A stretch of DNA of 64,000 bases from Symsagittifera roscoffensis. Taxonomy: Eukaryota > Xenacoelomorpha > Acoela > Convolutidae. Of the stretch, positions 37,301 through 45,899 are shown in pieces (positions within the stretch are counted from its first letter, which is position 1; each line of letters starts with the position of its first letter). The position numbers and the translations under genes were made by a program. The stretch lies in NCBI RefSeq assembly GCF_963678635.1, contig NC_087065.1, forward strand, positions 1,614,001-1,678,000, in the 5' to 3' direction. The notes beneath the pieces are model-generated. The model was not told where the DNA came from. It made no database searches and saw nothing but the letters and a program-made list of their open reading frames with translations.

Positions 37301-40300
37301 TATTTGTTTTTGTTTTGATTTTTTTATGGAAAATGACGGAAGGAATAATTGTGCTAGGAGTGTTTTTTTTCTCCAGACAAACTTGGACTTTTTAACTAGC
37401 AATTTGGCGCAAATATTTTATATCACTCGAAAAGTATTGCTGTCTTGAGCTCAAATTTAAAATGACATTTCACTTGTGATCATTTTTTGTAAATTTTTGT
37501 GGTTCGAAGATTTGGAGTACTGCAAATGATTTACAATGAACATTTTTGATTTGTTTGATCAAAAAATGTTAATGTAATTTGTCATCTTGATGCCAGTCTC
37601 TATGAGTAAATTGAAGATGCTTTAGTTGATTGATGTTTTAAGCGACAGAAAAAAATCAACTTCAAAAAAAGTTGCGACAACAATTACACTTAAAATTACT
37701 TTGAAAGCGTCTAAAAAGTGAGAATTTTCGAAGCATCAACAAATGCAAAAAACAAGGATAGCTGGTTGCTGTCCAACTAGCACAGAATAGTCCGAGCATA
37801 TTCATCAGAAAAAAAAACAGAAAATTTTTTTATTCTTTTCTTAAACTAGCGTCGTTTTAGTGAGTAGAAAGATTCGAGAACTATACAAACGCATGCGTGA
37901 TAGATTAAGGAATTAAATGAATAACAAATAAAAAATGAAAAATAGTGAAAACATTTTTATAATTTTTTCTTAAATTTTGTACAATAAATTTAATCGTTAT
38001 TGCTAAATAATTGCTCAAAGAAACATCCAAAACTAGTTCTCATGATAGTAAAAACAATCAATTTTGTGAGCCGAGACTTAGAAAAAATAAAGCTGTTTTC
38101 AAATTTTTGTCGTTTGTTATCAGCATGGTTAATAAAAGGAGCAGAACAAAAAACTGGAGATTAGGTTTTATTCGTTAGTCATAGGAAACGATTTGCTCTA
38201 GAAAAATTTCTTGTTAAACAAAAAAATCAACAAAAAATTTTTAATGACATTTTTTCAAGTTTTGCGGTTTTTGACATACTTAACATTTTGATTCTAAAAA
38301 GGCGCTAAATGACCCAAAAAAACCAAAGTTACTCAAGTAAAACTAAGTTTTTACGTTTCAAATTAAGCTATTCTAAGCTTGTAAGCAATTAAAATAAAAA
38401 TAGCCGGTTACTGAGCAAGCAGCACAGAATGTTCCCAAATTGATGTCGTTTTTTTCTGCATGTTGTAATAAAAAAAATCTGATTGAAATAATAAAAATTA
38501 GGCATATTTGAAAGTAATAGAAAAACGAGAAAAACGAAAAAAAATTGAAAAACATTTCAAATGTTTTTTCAAAATTTTTTGCGGAAATTTTTCAAGTTTT
38601 GATTCCCAAAGTTGCGCTAAAAAACTTAACAAACCGCCTTCATCTGGGAAAACTAAGTTTTCACAGCTTAAATCAAGCGTCAAAAAGCTATTTCAGTTAC
38701 TAACTTCCTTACTAATGAGCTCGAAATTAGACCAAAAATCAAAAATTCAAAATCAGTTTTTCTCGACACTGTGAAATTTTTTTTGAAAATTTATTAAGAT
38801 TGTTCGAATCACGGCTGAAAGGGCTTTGATATCATATATCACTCAACCCAGTCCGATGATTGTTTGTGGTACTTGGTTTTGCGTGGAGAACAAAAAAAAA
38901 CTAAAACAGACGCGAATAGAAAGTTCCTCGCCATTTTCAATGGTCAGAACAAGCACACTCGATTGGTCGGAACAATGACTACAATACAGAATTGGCAAGT
39001 AGCGAACATATTGCTTCGTTGAGTATAAATTCGGCATGCGATAAAAATAGCGTGAGTGAATGGGTGCTTGTCGCTAATCTAGAAATTTGCAAAGAAGCCA
39101 CACAATTAGTAGAAGAAGTAAATTTTAACCGAAGGTCATTTTCATCTACGTTTTGTAAAATTTTACCAAACAAATCATTGAGATTTTTTTTAAAAATCTA
39201 TGTTTAAATCTATAGAAGTTTTCGCCAGGAGGATGGTGGTTATGGACATCTAGTGCTACCTGAAGATCAATCAGCAATGGCTTTAGTTAATATACCTGGT
39301 GATGTCTTCGTGTACGATTGACAAGTCGGAGGGGTAATACTTCACGCGGAAACACAAGAGGTAAGGAGCCACACCTAAACAACAAGCAACTAAGAAACAC
39401 GGATAGAAACGGATATTATGGGCACTTTTACTAATTCGATAGTCTTCGGAAGAAGAACTAATAGAATGACAATAAACACACTCACATTGAGACAGTTGTT
39501 TCGTGATCTGTTTCACGGGGTTCAACCAGTGCTGAAAAATAAAAGCGTACATATAAAATATCGGTTAGAAGATCCTACAGAGCTATAGTTGATTCAGTGG
39601 TTTGCACAGGAATTTTTTGAGGCTGAGTTGGCGGTTCTTAGCAAAATTTTTGGATGTTTTGTCAACCTATTTTTAGGGCGACTAAGCTGGCTTTCCGACT
39701 GGGCACGCTACTGAGCTAGCTGATTAATTTAATTAGTTAATTACAATAGTATAAATCCTTTCAATCCTACCCACCCTCTGCCCGTTTCTGTCCACAAATC
39801 TCAGTCCGAAGTAATCCATTTCGATGATATTGAGTTTGTTGCACACATCCTGGAGCAGTTTCGACCCAGCTTCCTCCTTCTAAATTATTAGCCCAAATCA
39901 AGCGCATAGTCACTACACTTTAGTTTGAGGGGGCCTTTTAACATCGATAAACTGCCTTTTATGGTCGATAAAAAGGTCTTTATTTGAAAAATTGTTGGAA
40001 AATGAGTAAAAAACAAACAAAAAAGAACTCTTTTTTTTTCATTAAATAATTTGTAATACCTTACCATGCCAAGAAAAGTATAAAGTGAAATATGTTGCAT
40101 CTGGTTGTATTATTCGAAGAAAACGGAATATTTATGCTCGGTGTGGTTTTTTTTATTCTGTCAATTTTCACAGATCGAAATAATAATTTTCAACAAAAGT
40201 TTTTATTCTCCATTGAAGATATGGACTTCTTGAGTTCTAATCTAAAAAGATATTTTACCTCCGATTATTTTTGGAAAGTTCTGGGGGTTTGAAATTTGTC

Positions 40301-42584
40301 AAATTGGCCATCATCTGGACTAAGTTATGCGCGCTTTGAAGAATTTCTTCATAATGCTGATAGCGTAAGGAGAATTATTTATATGTGGCGAATTATCCCG
40401 CACAACAAAATCGGTCCAAAATGAATTGAGGCTAGCTAATTGGATCGGTCGTATCAATTTCGACTCCAAATTTTACACTTTGATGCTGCCCAAAATGTAT
40501 AGGTTTTCAACATTTTCTTTTCAACCAAAAACTATTTGATATGAGTTAAGGGACAGATGGATATACGAGCAGTCTTGTTTTTGTCTCAATGCATTTTGAA
40601 ATTGTTCAATTTGCCGCTTACACTTTATTAGGACGACATATTTGAAGCGTACGTTATCCCTTATTGAAATATATTGGTCAAAGAAGTTTCAAATTCAATC
40701 CTCATATTTATCGAAAAAACTGTCACCAAATTTTTTTTTTTAATTTTGAGCTTTGCTCATCAATTTTTTTAGGATGATCTTGAAAAACTCTTCTTCGAGT
40801 GTTGAAAATTTACAGCCTCTTAAACTTTAGCGAAAAATTTTGATTAATTTGCCTAATGATCTTTAACGATTGATATGATTTCAAACAACAAAAAAACAAC
40901 AATTTTTTAAACCTTTTTGAAAAACTGCTATTAAACGCTATGTAAGTACTAACTGGTTTATTTAGCGTCTAGTAACAAAACTTTAGGATCAATTAGCCAG
41001 CAGAAATTCTTTTTCAAGCCTTTTCAGACCGGGTTCAACTAAACGCTCACGCATTGAAAAATTGTTTACATTGCTCTTTAATTCTATCGAATTAGCCAAA
41101 CTAGCAACTTTCAATCCCCTATATCGTTCAGAAAAAATTACCCATGAAAAATCTATCCAATTTTGATACCTCAATATGATAATTCAAGGCCCCATTGCTT
41201 TTCAGACTGTGGAAAATTATCTGTTAAAAACAGTTTGTTAAACTTTCGAAAAAATTTTCAATGAAGAAACGATACCGGGCACACACTTTCCGTCTACTTC
41301 ATTACAGCAGCCAGTTAATATTCTCAGTATCAATTGTTTAAGTGCTGTTTCCTTTGCATTTTTCGCTAAACTGTAAGCGAAAACAACGCAAATTGTTCAA
41401 TTGTGACTGAAAGAGCCCTCCAGTTCTAACACATATGTTTCTTGTGCGATGAAAAGATGTGATTAAATTTCAAGTGAGAGAAAACAACAAAAGGTATAAT
41501 TAAAATGTTTCAAGAAAAAATTGTTATTCAGATTCATGGCTCTTATAAACAGAAATTTCTCAATTTTTCTGGAACGAATTTGAAAATGGACGGCAGCAAT
41601 TATATACGCGTTGAAAATCCAAAAATAATGGCACGACCAGATGATAATCAACAAACATTGCTAAAAGACATAGGGTTAGAGAAAAATTTTAATTTCAGCA
41701 GCTTTACTTTAATGTACCAACAAGGCCAAAGTAACAATTTTACAACTTTGATCACTTAAGAATTTTGAGGTTTTTGCTTTTGTTTTTCCGAAATTGTCAA
41801 ATAGTACCGGTAACTGTTATAATTTGAACTGTATATAGAGTTACCTTGACCAGTTAGTTGAATTGATTTATAGTGCATCATGAATAATTCGCAATTACGC
41901 TTTCACATCACAGGTAAACTCATAAAAGTGCGCATAAATTACATGTACTCCAAGATTAGGGCGAATGTGGCAGTTTGCAAAACCCATCTATGTAACCAAA
42001 AATGAAATCAGACTAAATATTTTTTTTGAATTTAAATCAAAAAGTCAGGGTTTAAGAGCAGAAATTTTTTTTATTGTTGAAAATTATTGTTTCGATCTCA
42101 AAATTTGACCTGAAAAAAGAATCACCCCAAAAGCACAATCTTTCCATTTATTTTTTTAAAAGTCTATGCCATGACTGCTCGTGTCATGTCGAAACTCTGA
42201 ATGATCAAATTGTATTAAAGGTGTCTCAAGTATATTTGTTCTAAGAAGAGAATTTTATCTAATTAGTTATCTATTATTTTATAATTAGAAAAAATAAAAA
42301 TGCCCGTTACCCATAGTTCGTTCGTGTACATCTTAGAGGCTTTTTTTCTGGCAAAAACTTGCCCTCAGAAAATAACAAGTATAAAAAAGTGCTGTTATTA
42401 ACTGTTAGCATACCTCAAAAGTGAAGTCGGCATTGTCATTGTCGTCTATGAACTTGACTGCACATTTGTAGTAACTGTATTGCTGTTGCTGCTGCAGCTG
42501 CTGCTTTCCCTCCTGGGAGGACGAAGATCTTCTGGTCGGACTGATCTCGATAACTGGGTAACTACCTGCTGTCTCACTACTCAT
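27368..42584 (-). CDS. FRMD3/FRMD5: FRMD3/FRMD5-type FERM-domain protein, whole gene (13 exons)
   Basis: Thirteen minus-strand exons join with consistent phases and GT-AG borders to 2,811 coding bases (936 residues). Residues about 38-320 form a FERM domain: N-lobe with [19 protein letters not shown] and [20 protein letters not shown]; middle lobe with [32 protein letters not shown] and [15 protein letters not shown]-lobe with [19 protein letters not shown] and [16 protein letters not shown]-adjacent stretch follows ([11 protein letters not shown]), then a long disordered region and one C-terminal membrane segment at about residues 851-873. FERM domain plus C-terminal membrane helix and YGVDPxPCKD identify the FRMD3/FRMD5 group. 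These proteins are thought to act at the plasma membrane, linking it to actin and adhesion complexes. The protein is longer than vertebrate members (roughly 570-600), owing to the linker. The gene spans 15.2 kb with introns full of repeats. Confidence 0.88.
28951..29632 (-). CDS. FRMD3/FRMD5: FRMD3/5-type gene, exon 12 (disordered linker with Gly repeats)
   Basis: The 682-base exon was placed by phase. The acceptor is TTCAAG at 29633-29634 and the donor is ATG|GTACGA at 28950. It encodes a Ser/Arg-rich start, three tandem Gly-rich repeats at 29250-29420 and a Ser-rich end ([11 protein letters not shown]). A stronger-looking acceptor (CTCACAG, exon from 29697) would hit a stop codon after about 17 codons in the phase set by exon 11. 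Without the 28950 donor, this exon would end 13 codons later in TAG at about 28912, giving a form without the membrane segment. Both exon ends are less certain than the FERM exons. Confidence 0.68.
29245..29425 (-). repeat. Coding minisatellite (Gly-rich) in exon 12
   Basis: Three tandem units of about 55-60 bp are pyrimidine-rich on the + strand (CTCCCCCTCCTCCCCC...CATTCCTCG). On the minus strand they encode runs of glycine separated by AVGGERGMG-type linkers. Copy-number polymorphism would change linker length without shifting frame if units are multiples of three. Confidence 0.8.
29925..29987 (-). CDS. FRMD3/FRMD5: FRMD3/5-type gene, exon 11
   Basis: A 63-base exon with GTTTTTCAG acceptor and GAG|GTAAGT donor. 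It encodes [19 protein letters not shown], continuing the FERM-adjacent region (SGR-A pattern). Confidence 0.83.
30074..30151 (-). CDS. FRMD3/FRMD5: FRMD3/5-type gene, exon 10
   Basis: A 78-base exon with TTTTTTTAG acceptor and TAG|GTCAGA donor. It encodes a basic FERM-adjacent segment, [20 protein letters not shown], comparable to the SS-LFFKGSRFRYSG stretch of FRMD3/5. Confidence 0.85.
   Translation of the reverse strand, partial: PRSGQDSQEDQVQSISVQKRIFSQI
30471..30586 (-). CDS. FRMD3/FRMD5: FRMD3/5-type gene, exon 9
   Basis: A 116-base exon with ATGATCAG acceptor and CAC|GTAATC donor. It encodes the end of the C-lobe: basic [15 protein letters not shown], then the final helix [15 protein letters not shown], equivalent to the KHLWKCG-ENQAFY helix of the family. 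Confidence 0.88.
30688..31275. repeat. Dispersed repeat family 2, copy 1 (intron 8)
   Basis: Shares ordered blocks with 38398-38950: GATAGCCGGTTGC, GCAAGCAGCA-AGAAT, GCTCGAAATTA, GACACTG-GAAAT, ATATCATATATCA, CCGATGATT and AAAGTTCCTC. No coding capacity is seen. Confidence 0.7.
31439..31570 (-). CDS. FRMD3/FRMD5: FRMD3/5-type gene, exon 8
   Basis: A 132-base, phase-0 exon with TCTTTTCAG acceptor and AAG|GTCAGC donor. Its 44 codons encode the FERM C-lobe (PH-like): [20 protein letters not shown] and [17 protein letters not shown]. Confidence 0.92.
31725..32290. repeat. Degenerate relative of the hAT-type MITE (intron 7)
   Basis: Shares blocks with the MITE at 44859-45290: GACCC-AAAGGGTCCC, CTAAGG-GCC-TGGC, and TTTGGTCGACTTAGAAAAAA (MITE: TTTGGTCGACCTAAAAAAAA). 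It ends in CTAAAATCCGTCCCTG, a degenerate terminal repeat. Another terminal-like copy (CAGGAGCGGATTTAGG) lies inside at 32086. No target duplication was found. Confidence 0.55.
32358..32445 (-). CDS. FRMD3/FRMD5: FRMD3/5-type gene, exon 7
   Basis: An 88-base exon with GTGTTTAG acceptor and AAG|GTTGAC donor. It encodes a helix with [19 protein letters not shown]. The motif L-T-YGVDPHPCKD is typical of FRMD3/FRMD5 at the middle-lobe/C-lobe boundary. Confidence 0.93.
32723..32849 (-). CDS. FRMD3/FRMD5: FRMD3/5-type gene, exon 6
   Basis: A 127-base exon with TTTTTCAG acceptor and GAC|GTAATT donor. It encodes [20 protein letters not shown] and a helix ([17 protein letters not shown]). This corresponds to the ELGDYDPEEH-PGYLSE region of FERM middle lobes. 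Confidence 0.92.
32950..33182 (-). repeat. Partial family 1 repeat (intron 5)
   Basis: Reverse-oriented fragment. It has the GGTGGTTTTTTCTCCAGACAAATTT block and ends GCCCTGATACGAACAGTC. The middle is deleted relative to full copies. Confidence 0.6.
33240..33337 (-). CDS. FRMD3/FRMD5: FRMD3/5-type gene, exon 5
   Basis: A 98-base exon after a 5.9-kb intron. Acceptor is TGTTTCAG, donor is AAG|GTCAGC. It encodes [19 protein letters not shown] and the start of the helical middle lobe ([11 protein letters not shown]). It completes the TR-Y-LFLQ-KRDL pattern with exon 4. Confidence 0.93.
33643..34187 (-). repeat. Near-intact family 1 repeat (intron 4)
   Basis: Reverse orientation. It starts GTTCCGACTTTCGATACGAA and ends CCCTGATACGAGCAGTC. 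About 545 bp, with all blocks of the 3.5-6.3 kb copies present, including the 7-bp-arm palindrome. Confidence 0.85.
34687..35661. mobile_element. Palindrome-rich terminal-inverted-repeat element (intron 4)
   Basis: Left end CTACCCGCATCCAAGTTTAG and right end (reverse complement) CTACCCGCATCCAGTTTCAA are inverted repeats. The similarity continues into GCGT-AATAATCGATTATA. Over much of the 975 bp, ATTATAATCGATTATAAT-type palindromes recur more than a dozen times. TAC flanks both ends and may be a 3-bp target duplication. No open frame is seen. It is a non-autonomous DNA transposon-like element of unknown superfamily, able to form hairpins. Confidence 0.72.
36430..36872 (-). repeat. Degenerate family 1 repeat (intron 4)
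   Basis: Reverse-oriented and strongly diverged. It ends GGCTTCGCCCTGATACGAGCAGTCTT-like, with the preceding blocks recognisable. Confidence 0.6.
37325..37525 (-). repeat. Fragment of family 1 repeat (intron 4)
   Basis: Reverse-oriented partial copy. GTGCTAGGAGTG, CTCCAGACAAACTTGGACTT and CACTTGTGATCATTTTTTGT match the 5' half of reverse copies. Confidence 0.5.
37755..38160. repeat. Diverged family 2 repeat, copy 2 (intron 4)
   Basis: Begins AAGGATAGCTGGTTGCTG and carries ACAGAAT and GAGCATATTCATCAG. It resembles the first third of the copies at 30688 and 38398. Confidence 0.5.
38398..38955. repeat. Dispersed repeat family 2, copy 3 (intron 4)
   Basis: Contains the same ordered blocks as 30688-31275, in the same orientation, ending TTCCTCGCCATTTTCAATGG. 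Confidence 0.68.
39296..39374 (-). CDS. FRMD3/FRMD5: FRMD3/5-type gene, exon 4
   Basis: A 79-base exon with TTGTTTAG acceptor and CAG|GTATAT donor. It encodes [19 protein letters not shown] and VHEDITR, the last N-lobe strand and the linker into the middle lobe. The first two bases complete a Cys codon split with exon 3, and the final Arg codon is split with exon 5. Confidence 0.93.
39486..39531 (-). CDS. FRMD3/FRMD5: FRMD3/5-type gene, exon 3
   Basis: A 46-base exon with TTTTTCAG acceptor and GTGAGT donor. It encodes [15 protein letters not shown] plus one base. The motif [HW]WL-P-K-I-KQ is diagnostic for the FERM N-lobe. Confidence 0.92.
39775..39879 (-). CDS. FRMD3/FRMD5: FRMD3/5-type gene, exon 2
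   Basis: 35 codons, phase 0 on both sides. Acceptor is AATTTAG, donor is AGG|GTGGGT. Encodes the FERM N-lobe helix and strand: [10 protein letters not shown], then [15 protein letters not shown], the FERM YFGLRF-D signature. Confidence 0.92.
40105..40580 (-). repeat. Degenerate family 1 repeat (intron 1)
   Basis: Reverse-oriented: CGAAGAAAACGGAATATTTA and GCTCGGTGTGG at the start, GATATACGAGCAGTCTTG at the end. The interior is diverged. Confidence 0.6.
42000..42215 (+). repeat. Fragment of family 1 repeat (intron 1)
   Basis: A forward-oriented end fragment, GACTGCTCGTGTCATGTCGA, is followed by AAACTCTGAATG. The preceding 150 bp show weak similarity to the opposite end. Confidence 0.4.
42414..42584 (-). 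CDS. FRMD3/FRMD5: FRMD3/5-type gene, exon 1 (start codon)
   Basis: ATG at 42584 is preceded by GTG only, and the open frame before it is short. The exon encodes 57 residues: a Ser-rich head ([10 protein letters not shown]), a glutamine run (about 7 of 9), then the first FERM strand [17 protein letters not shown]. It ends GAG|GTATGC in phase 0. An upstream noncoding exon cannot be excluded. Confidence 0.82.
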
Positions 42585-42589
42585 CACTA

Positions 42590-43970
42590 ACTATTGCCAC
42601 TAATTAGTATTAAAATTATAACTATAACCTGGTTATAATTAAAAAGTTATGACTTAAGAGATCACGGCTCAACAAATATCACTTAAGGATATCAATCGGG
42701 ATGGGTCCATAGTTTATGAGCTAATACTCCACAGCATAAAACAAACTTACATTATAGTGGAAAATACAACCATTTGAAGATGTTTTAGTACAAATGAAAA
42801 TTTTAAATTTAAATTGTTTGTTCAGAATCTATATATGTACTAGTTCTGACTTTGATGTCATACTAATAATTTTTTCGCCGGCTTTTTTTTGACACTGCAC
42901 ATTTTATGTTAACTTCATGCAGTTGGTGTCCATTTGGTGCTTTTTCCTGCAAAGATGGAAATTTTTAAGTTGTTGGACAGTAAATGAAAACTTGTTTGCA
43001 TAAAGAAAAAATAATTATGACTTCAATGCGTGTTGGTGCTAGTATAAGAAGTTTTTTTCAATTACAACGATATATTATATTGGTTTAAGCAAACAGCGGC
43101 TTTTAAAACAAAATGTAAACTTTAAAAGTGGTATAACGCTTTTTGTGTAAAAAATAAACTAGTTCTTTCACGCTGAGATCTGCTTGGTAAGAAATACTCC
43201 AAAATCTGTTAGTTTTGCTAGATGTGCTTAACTGCCTTTACATTTTAAAATACAACACTGAAAATGTTTCCAGTCACTTTTTTCCAGTGGCTTTGCTGGC
43301 ACCAGTTTTTGAAATGCTTCGATTGTGACTGTTGTTTGAGATAAGTAACATATTGCGATAATAATGAGCTGAGTTTGCCAAACATCATTCTGAATCATGT
43401 AGCTTGTTGCAAAAAAGCTTTATAAATTTTTGACATTTGATGCCATTATTCCATTAATTCAGACTCTTTAGGATTGATGGAGCCGAGCCCAACGTTCAAG
43501 CACCGCTAAATTCGCGTACATTTTTTGGAAAAATGCAATTAATTTATTGGAACTTATTGGTTAAAAATTTGGCCAACAAAGGCATTATTGGTACGTTTTC
43601 TCAAAAAATATACTTGTGGCTTTGAATAGTCGGGTCTCTTCAGAGTTTGAGGAGGGCGTGGAAATTCATTTTGGCTGCTTTTATAAGAAATCAGGCTTTG
43701 TGGATAATTAATCAATTTTTTTTTCCACTTTTTAACTCGAGGTTGCACAGTTTTTTTACTTGCAGACGAACAGTTTTTCAGTTGCATGCAAAATGGAGGC
43801 TTTGTTACCAAAACTTTGGGCCCCGAGCTGTAAATATTGTAGATTTGCACCTACGCGTATATTGCATAAACTAAAACATCAAATCTGAACAGATCTTGTG
43901 CGAAGATGATCCTTGTTTCATTTGCACATGGGCAACTCTGTCTCAGTTCTGAGATATAGATATGGAATTT
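42590..43970. other. Region upstream of the FRMD3/5-type start codon
   Basis: AT-rich. No TATA/initiator arrangement or CpG-rich promoter can be supported. Short open frames on both strands overlap each other (43554-43874) and lack family signal. Promoter and 5' UTR of the gene probably lie here or further right. Confidence 0.4.
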
Positions 43971-44292
43971 TTCACAAATTCAGTCCTGATTTCACAAAGT
44001 CAGAACTGATTTCACAAAATCAGAACTGATTTCACAAAATCAGAACTGATTTCACAAAATCAGAACTGATTTCACAAAATCAGAACTGATTTCACAAAAT
44101 CAGAACTGATTTCACAAAATAAGAACTGATTTCACAAAATCAGAACTGATTTCACAAAATCAGAACTGATTTCACAAAATCAGAACTGATTTCACAAAAT
44201 CAGAACTTATTTCACAAAATCAGAACTGATTTCACAAAATCAGAACTGATTTCACAAAATAAGAACTGATTTCACAAAATCAGAACTGATTC
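43971..44292 (+). repeat. 20-bp satellite (about 15.5 units)
   Basis: CAGAACTGATTTCACAAAAT is repeated in exact 20-bp register from about 43981 to 44290. Only a few substitutions occur (CAGTCC at the first unit, AAGAAC twice, CAGAACTTAT once). Confidence 0.97.
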
Positions 44293-44299
44293 AGGCCTT

Positions 44300-44800
44300 T
44301 ACAGAATGGAGCAGGTCTGCTATGAAATATAGTCTGAGAGGCATAATTGATAAAGATCCTCCTTAAAATCTGAATTGCTTATTTTAATGCAGTAATTTGT
44401 CGTTTCACAAATCAAAAACCTCCTTTCTAACTTTAACTAATTTTAAACATTTTTAACACGAAAAAAATGTAATGCAACTAACTATTACTTCTGTATCAAA
44501 AACGGGTCGATGCTTGCTTGAAAGTACCTCATAAACAATTGTAATTGCTCTATTTTTATTAAATTTTAAAGTTAATAGGAGTTTCAATGAACTCGGGATG
44601 TGTAAATTGATCAAACAAAAGATGACAACCGAGATTGTATATTAAAGTTTTTCAAGACATGTCTTATCAGGTATTGAAGATGTCTGATCCAGTGCGACTA
44701 TCTGATACAGCAAAGGAAAACCTCTGATCCAGCGCTTAAGAATCCAGTGCAACCATCTGATCCAGCGCTAACAGATGTCTGACCCAGGGCTGCCCACACT
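44300..44800. other. Spacer with short degenerate CTGATCCAGCGC repeats
   Basis: No gene. At 44675-44790 the word CTGATCCAG(C/T)GC occurs four times with variants. A related TTTGATCCAGC occurs just after the element at 45.9 kb. Confidence 0.5.
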
Positions 44801-44850
44801 GAAGTTCCATGGATAATAATCAATTATATTGTCATTTTATACTCAATGTC

Positions 44851-44858
44851 TATAAAAT
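44851..44858. repeat. Left target-site duplication TATAAAAT of the MITE
   Basis: Identical to the 8 bases at 45291-45298 right after the other end of the element. Confidence 0.88.
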
Positions 44859-45290
44859 CAGGGGCGGATTTAGGGGGGGGGGGCGGGGGCGGACGCCTCC
44901 CCTCTTCAGGGATTCGACCCCCTGCCGACCCAAAGGGTCCCCCCTTTGATACTTTTTCAGAAATCCATTTTTGGCCAACCGACCCTAAAATTTTTCTAAG
45001 GGCGCCTATGGCGCCAATATATATTAATTTTGAGGGGGAGCGCGCGCCAAAAAAACGCGATTTTTTTTTCAAAATTTTTCAAAAAGTGCCCAAAAACGGC
45101 TTTTTTGACTGTTTTTTCAAAAATTTGCCTGCGGCGTAGAAAATTTAGCCAAAATAGGGGCAAAACAGTGCTTAGGGAGAGCTCGAAAAATCTATTTGGT
45201 CGACCTAAAAAAAAAAAAAGTCGTCAAAATTTTCCAATTTTTTTTGAAAATCCGCCCCCCCCCCTCGAGAAAATCCTAGATCCGCCCCTG
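44859..45290. mobile_element. hAT-type MITE, 432 bp
   Basis: The termini CAGGGGCGGATTTAGG and CCTAGATCCGCCCCTG are inverted repeats with one mismatch in 16. The element is flanked on both sides by TATAAAAT, a perfect 8-bp target-site duplication. Eight-bp duplications and CAGGGGCGG-type ends are characteristic of hAT elements. The interior has no transposase. Short G and C homopolymers near the ends (GGGGGGGGG; CCCCCCCCCC) may be sequence-length uncertain. Confidence 0.88.
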
Positions 45291-45298
45291 TATAAAAT
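45291..45298. repeat. Right target-site duplication TATAAAAT of the MITE
   Basis: Identical to 44851-44858. Confidence 0.88.
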
Positions 45299-45589
45299 TA
45301 CTAAAATAATCGATTATAATCCACAAAAAATGGATTATAATCCTAGTATTTTTTATACCAATAGAATCCATTATAATCGATTATAATCCAATAAAAATAG
45401 TAAATTTTTTTATATATTTATGCCAATATAATCCCTTATAATCGGTTATAATCAATTAAAATGGATTTTTTCGGGAGGTTTTCAAAGCTATCGCATTTTC
45501 TGTTTAGTCCAGTTGCTACGTATTAGATTTCATTAAAGGTTTTATTTCATTTTTCAATTTTTATATCTTTTGTCTTATATACCGCTTTT

Positions 45590-45795
45590 ACCCCCCCCCC
45601 TTCCGTTTTCCTCCCTGTTTACATCTCCCTCAGCCTACTCCCCCTCCACCTCCCTGCCAGATTACCACAACCAGCATTCGCCCCCGGCCATTATTTTTGG
45701 TAGACTTTGGGGGAAGGAGGTTTATGATTTACACCCCCCCTCCCCCCTCCCCCCTCCCCCCCCACAGTTTACCCTCCTCATTTTACCCCCCCCCC
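45590..45795 (+). repeat. C-rich low-complexity tract
   Basis: Repeated CCCCCCCC, CCTCCCCCC and CCCTCCCCCTCC runs. The proline-rich open frames are not credible. Confidence 0.8.
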
Positions 45796-45899
45796 ATCTT
45801 AGTTCAAACTCACCCGTATACTGGATTATAATGACAACATTGTAGACAACTGTTTTCCATTATAATCGATTTTTATTCATGGAACTCTGGTGCGGGTGA

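Larger units (their letters stand above)
44800..45892. mobile_element. Second palindrome-rich inverted-repeat element, host of the MITE
   Basis: Left end AGTTCCATGGATAATAATCA and right end (reverse complement) AGTTCCATGAATAAAAATCG are inverted repeats. The interior has several ATTATAATCGATTATAAT palindromes, as in the element at 34.7 kb. The right flank reads GGTGCGGGTGATG, close to the GATGCGGGTAG terminus of that element. The copy is interrupted by the MITE (44859-45290) and a C-rich tract (45590-45795). Confidence 0.6.

Noticed and set aside
43971-44292. CRISPR-like direct repeats
   Set aside because: Head-to-tail 20-bp satellite without spacers.
44846-45386. Plus-strand frames of about 97 and 118 codons
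   Set aside because: They lie within the MITE and its homopolymer runs, with no transposase features.
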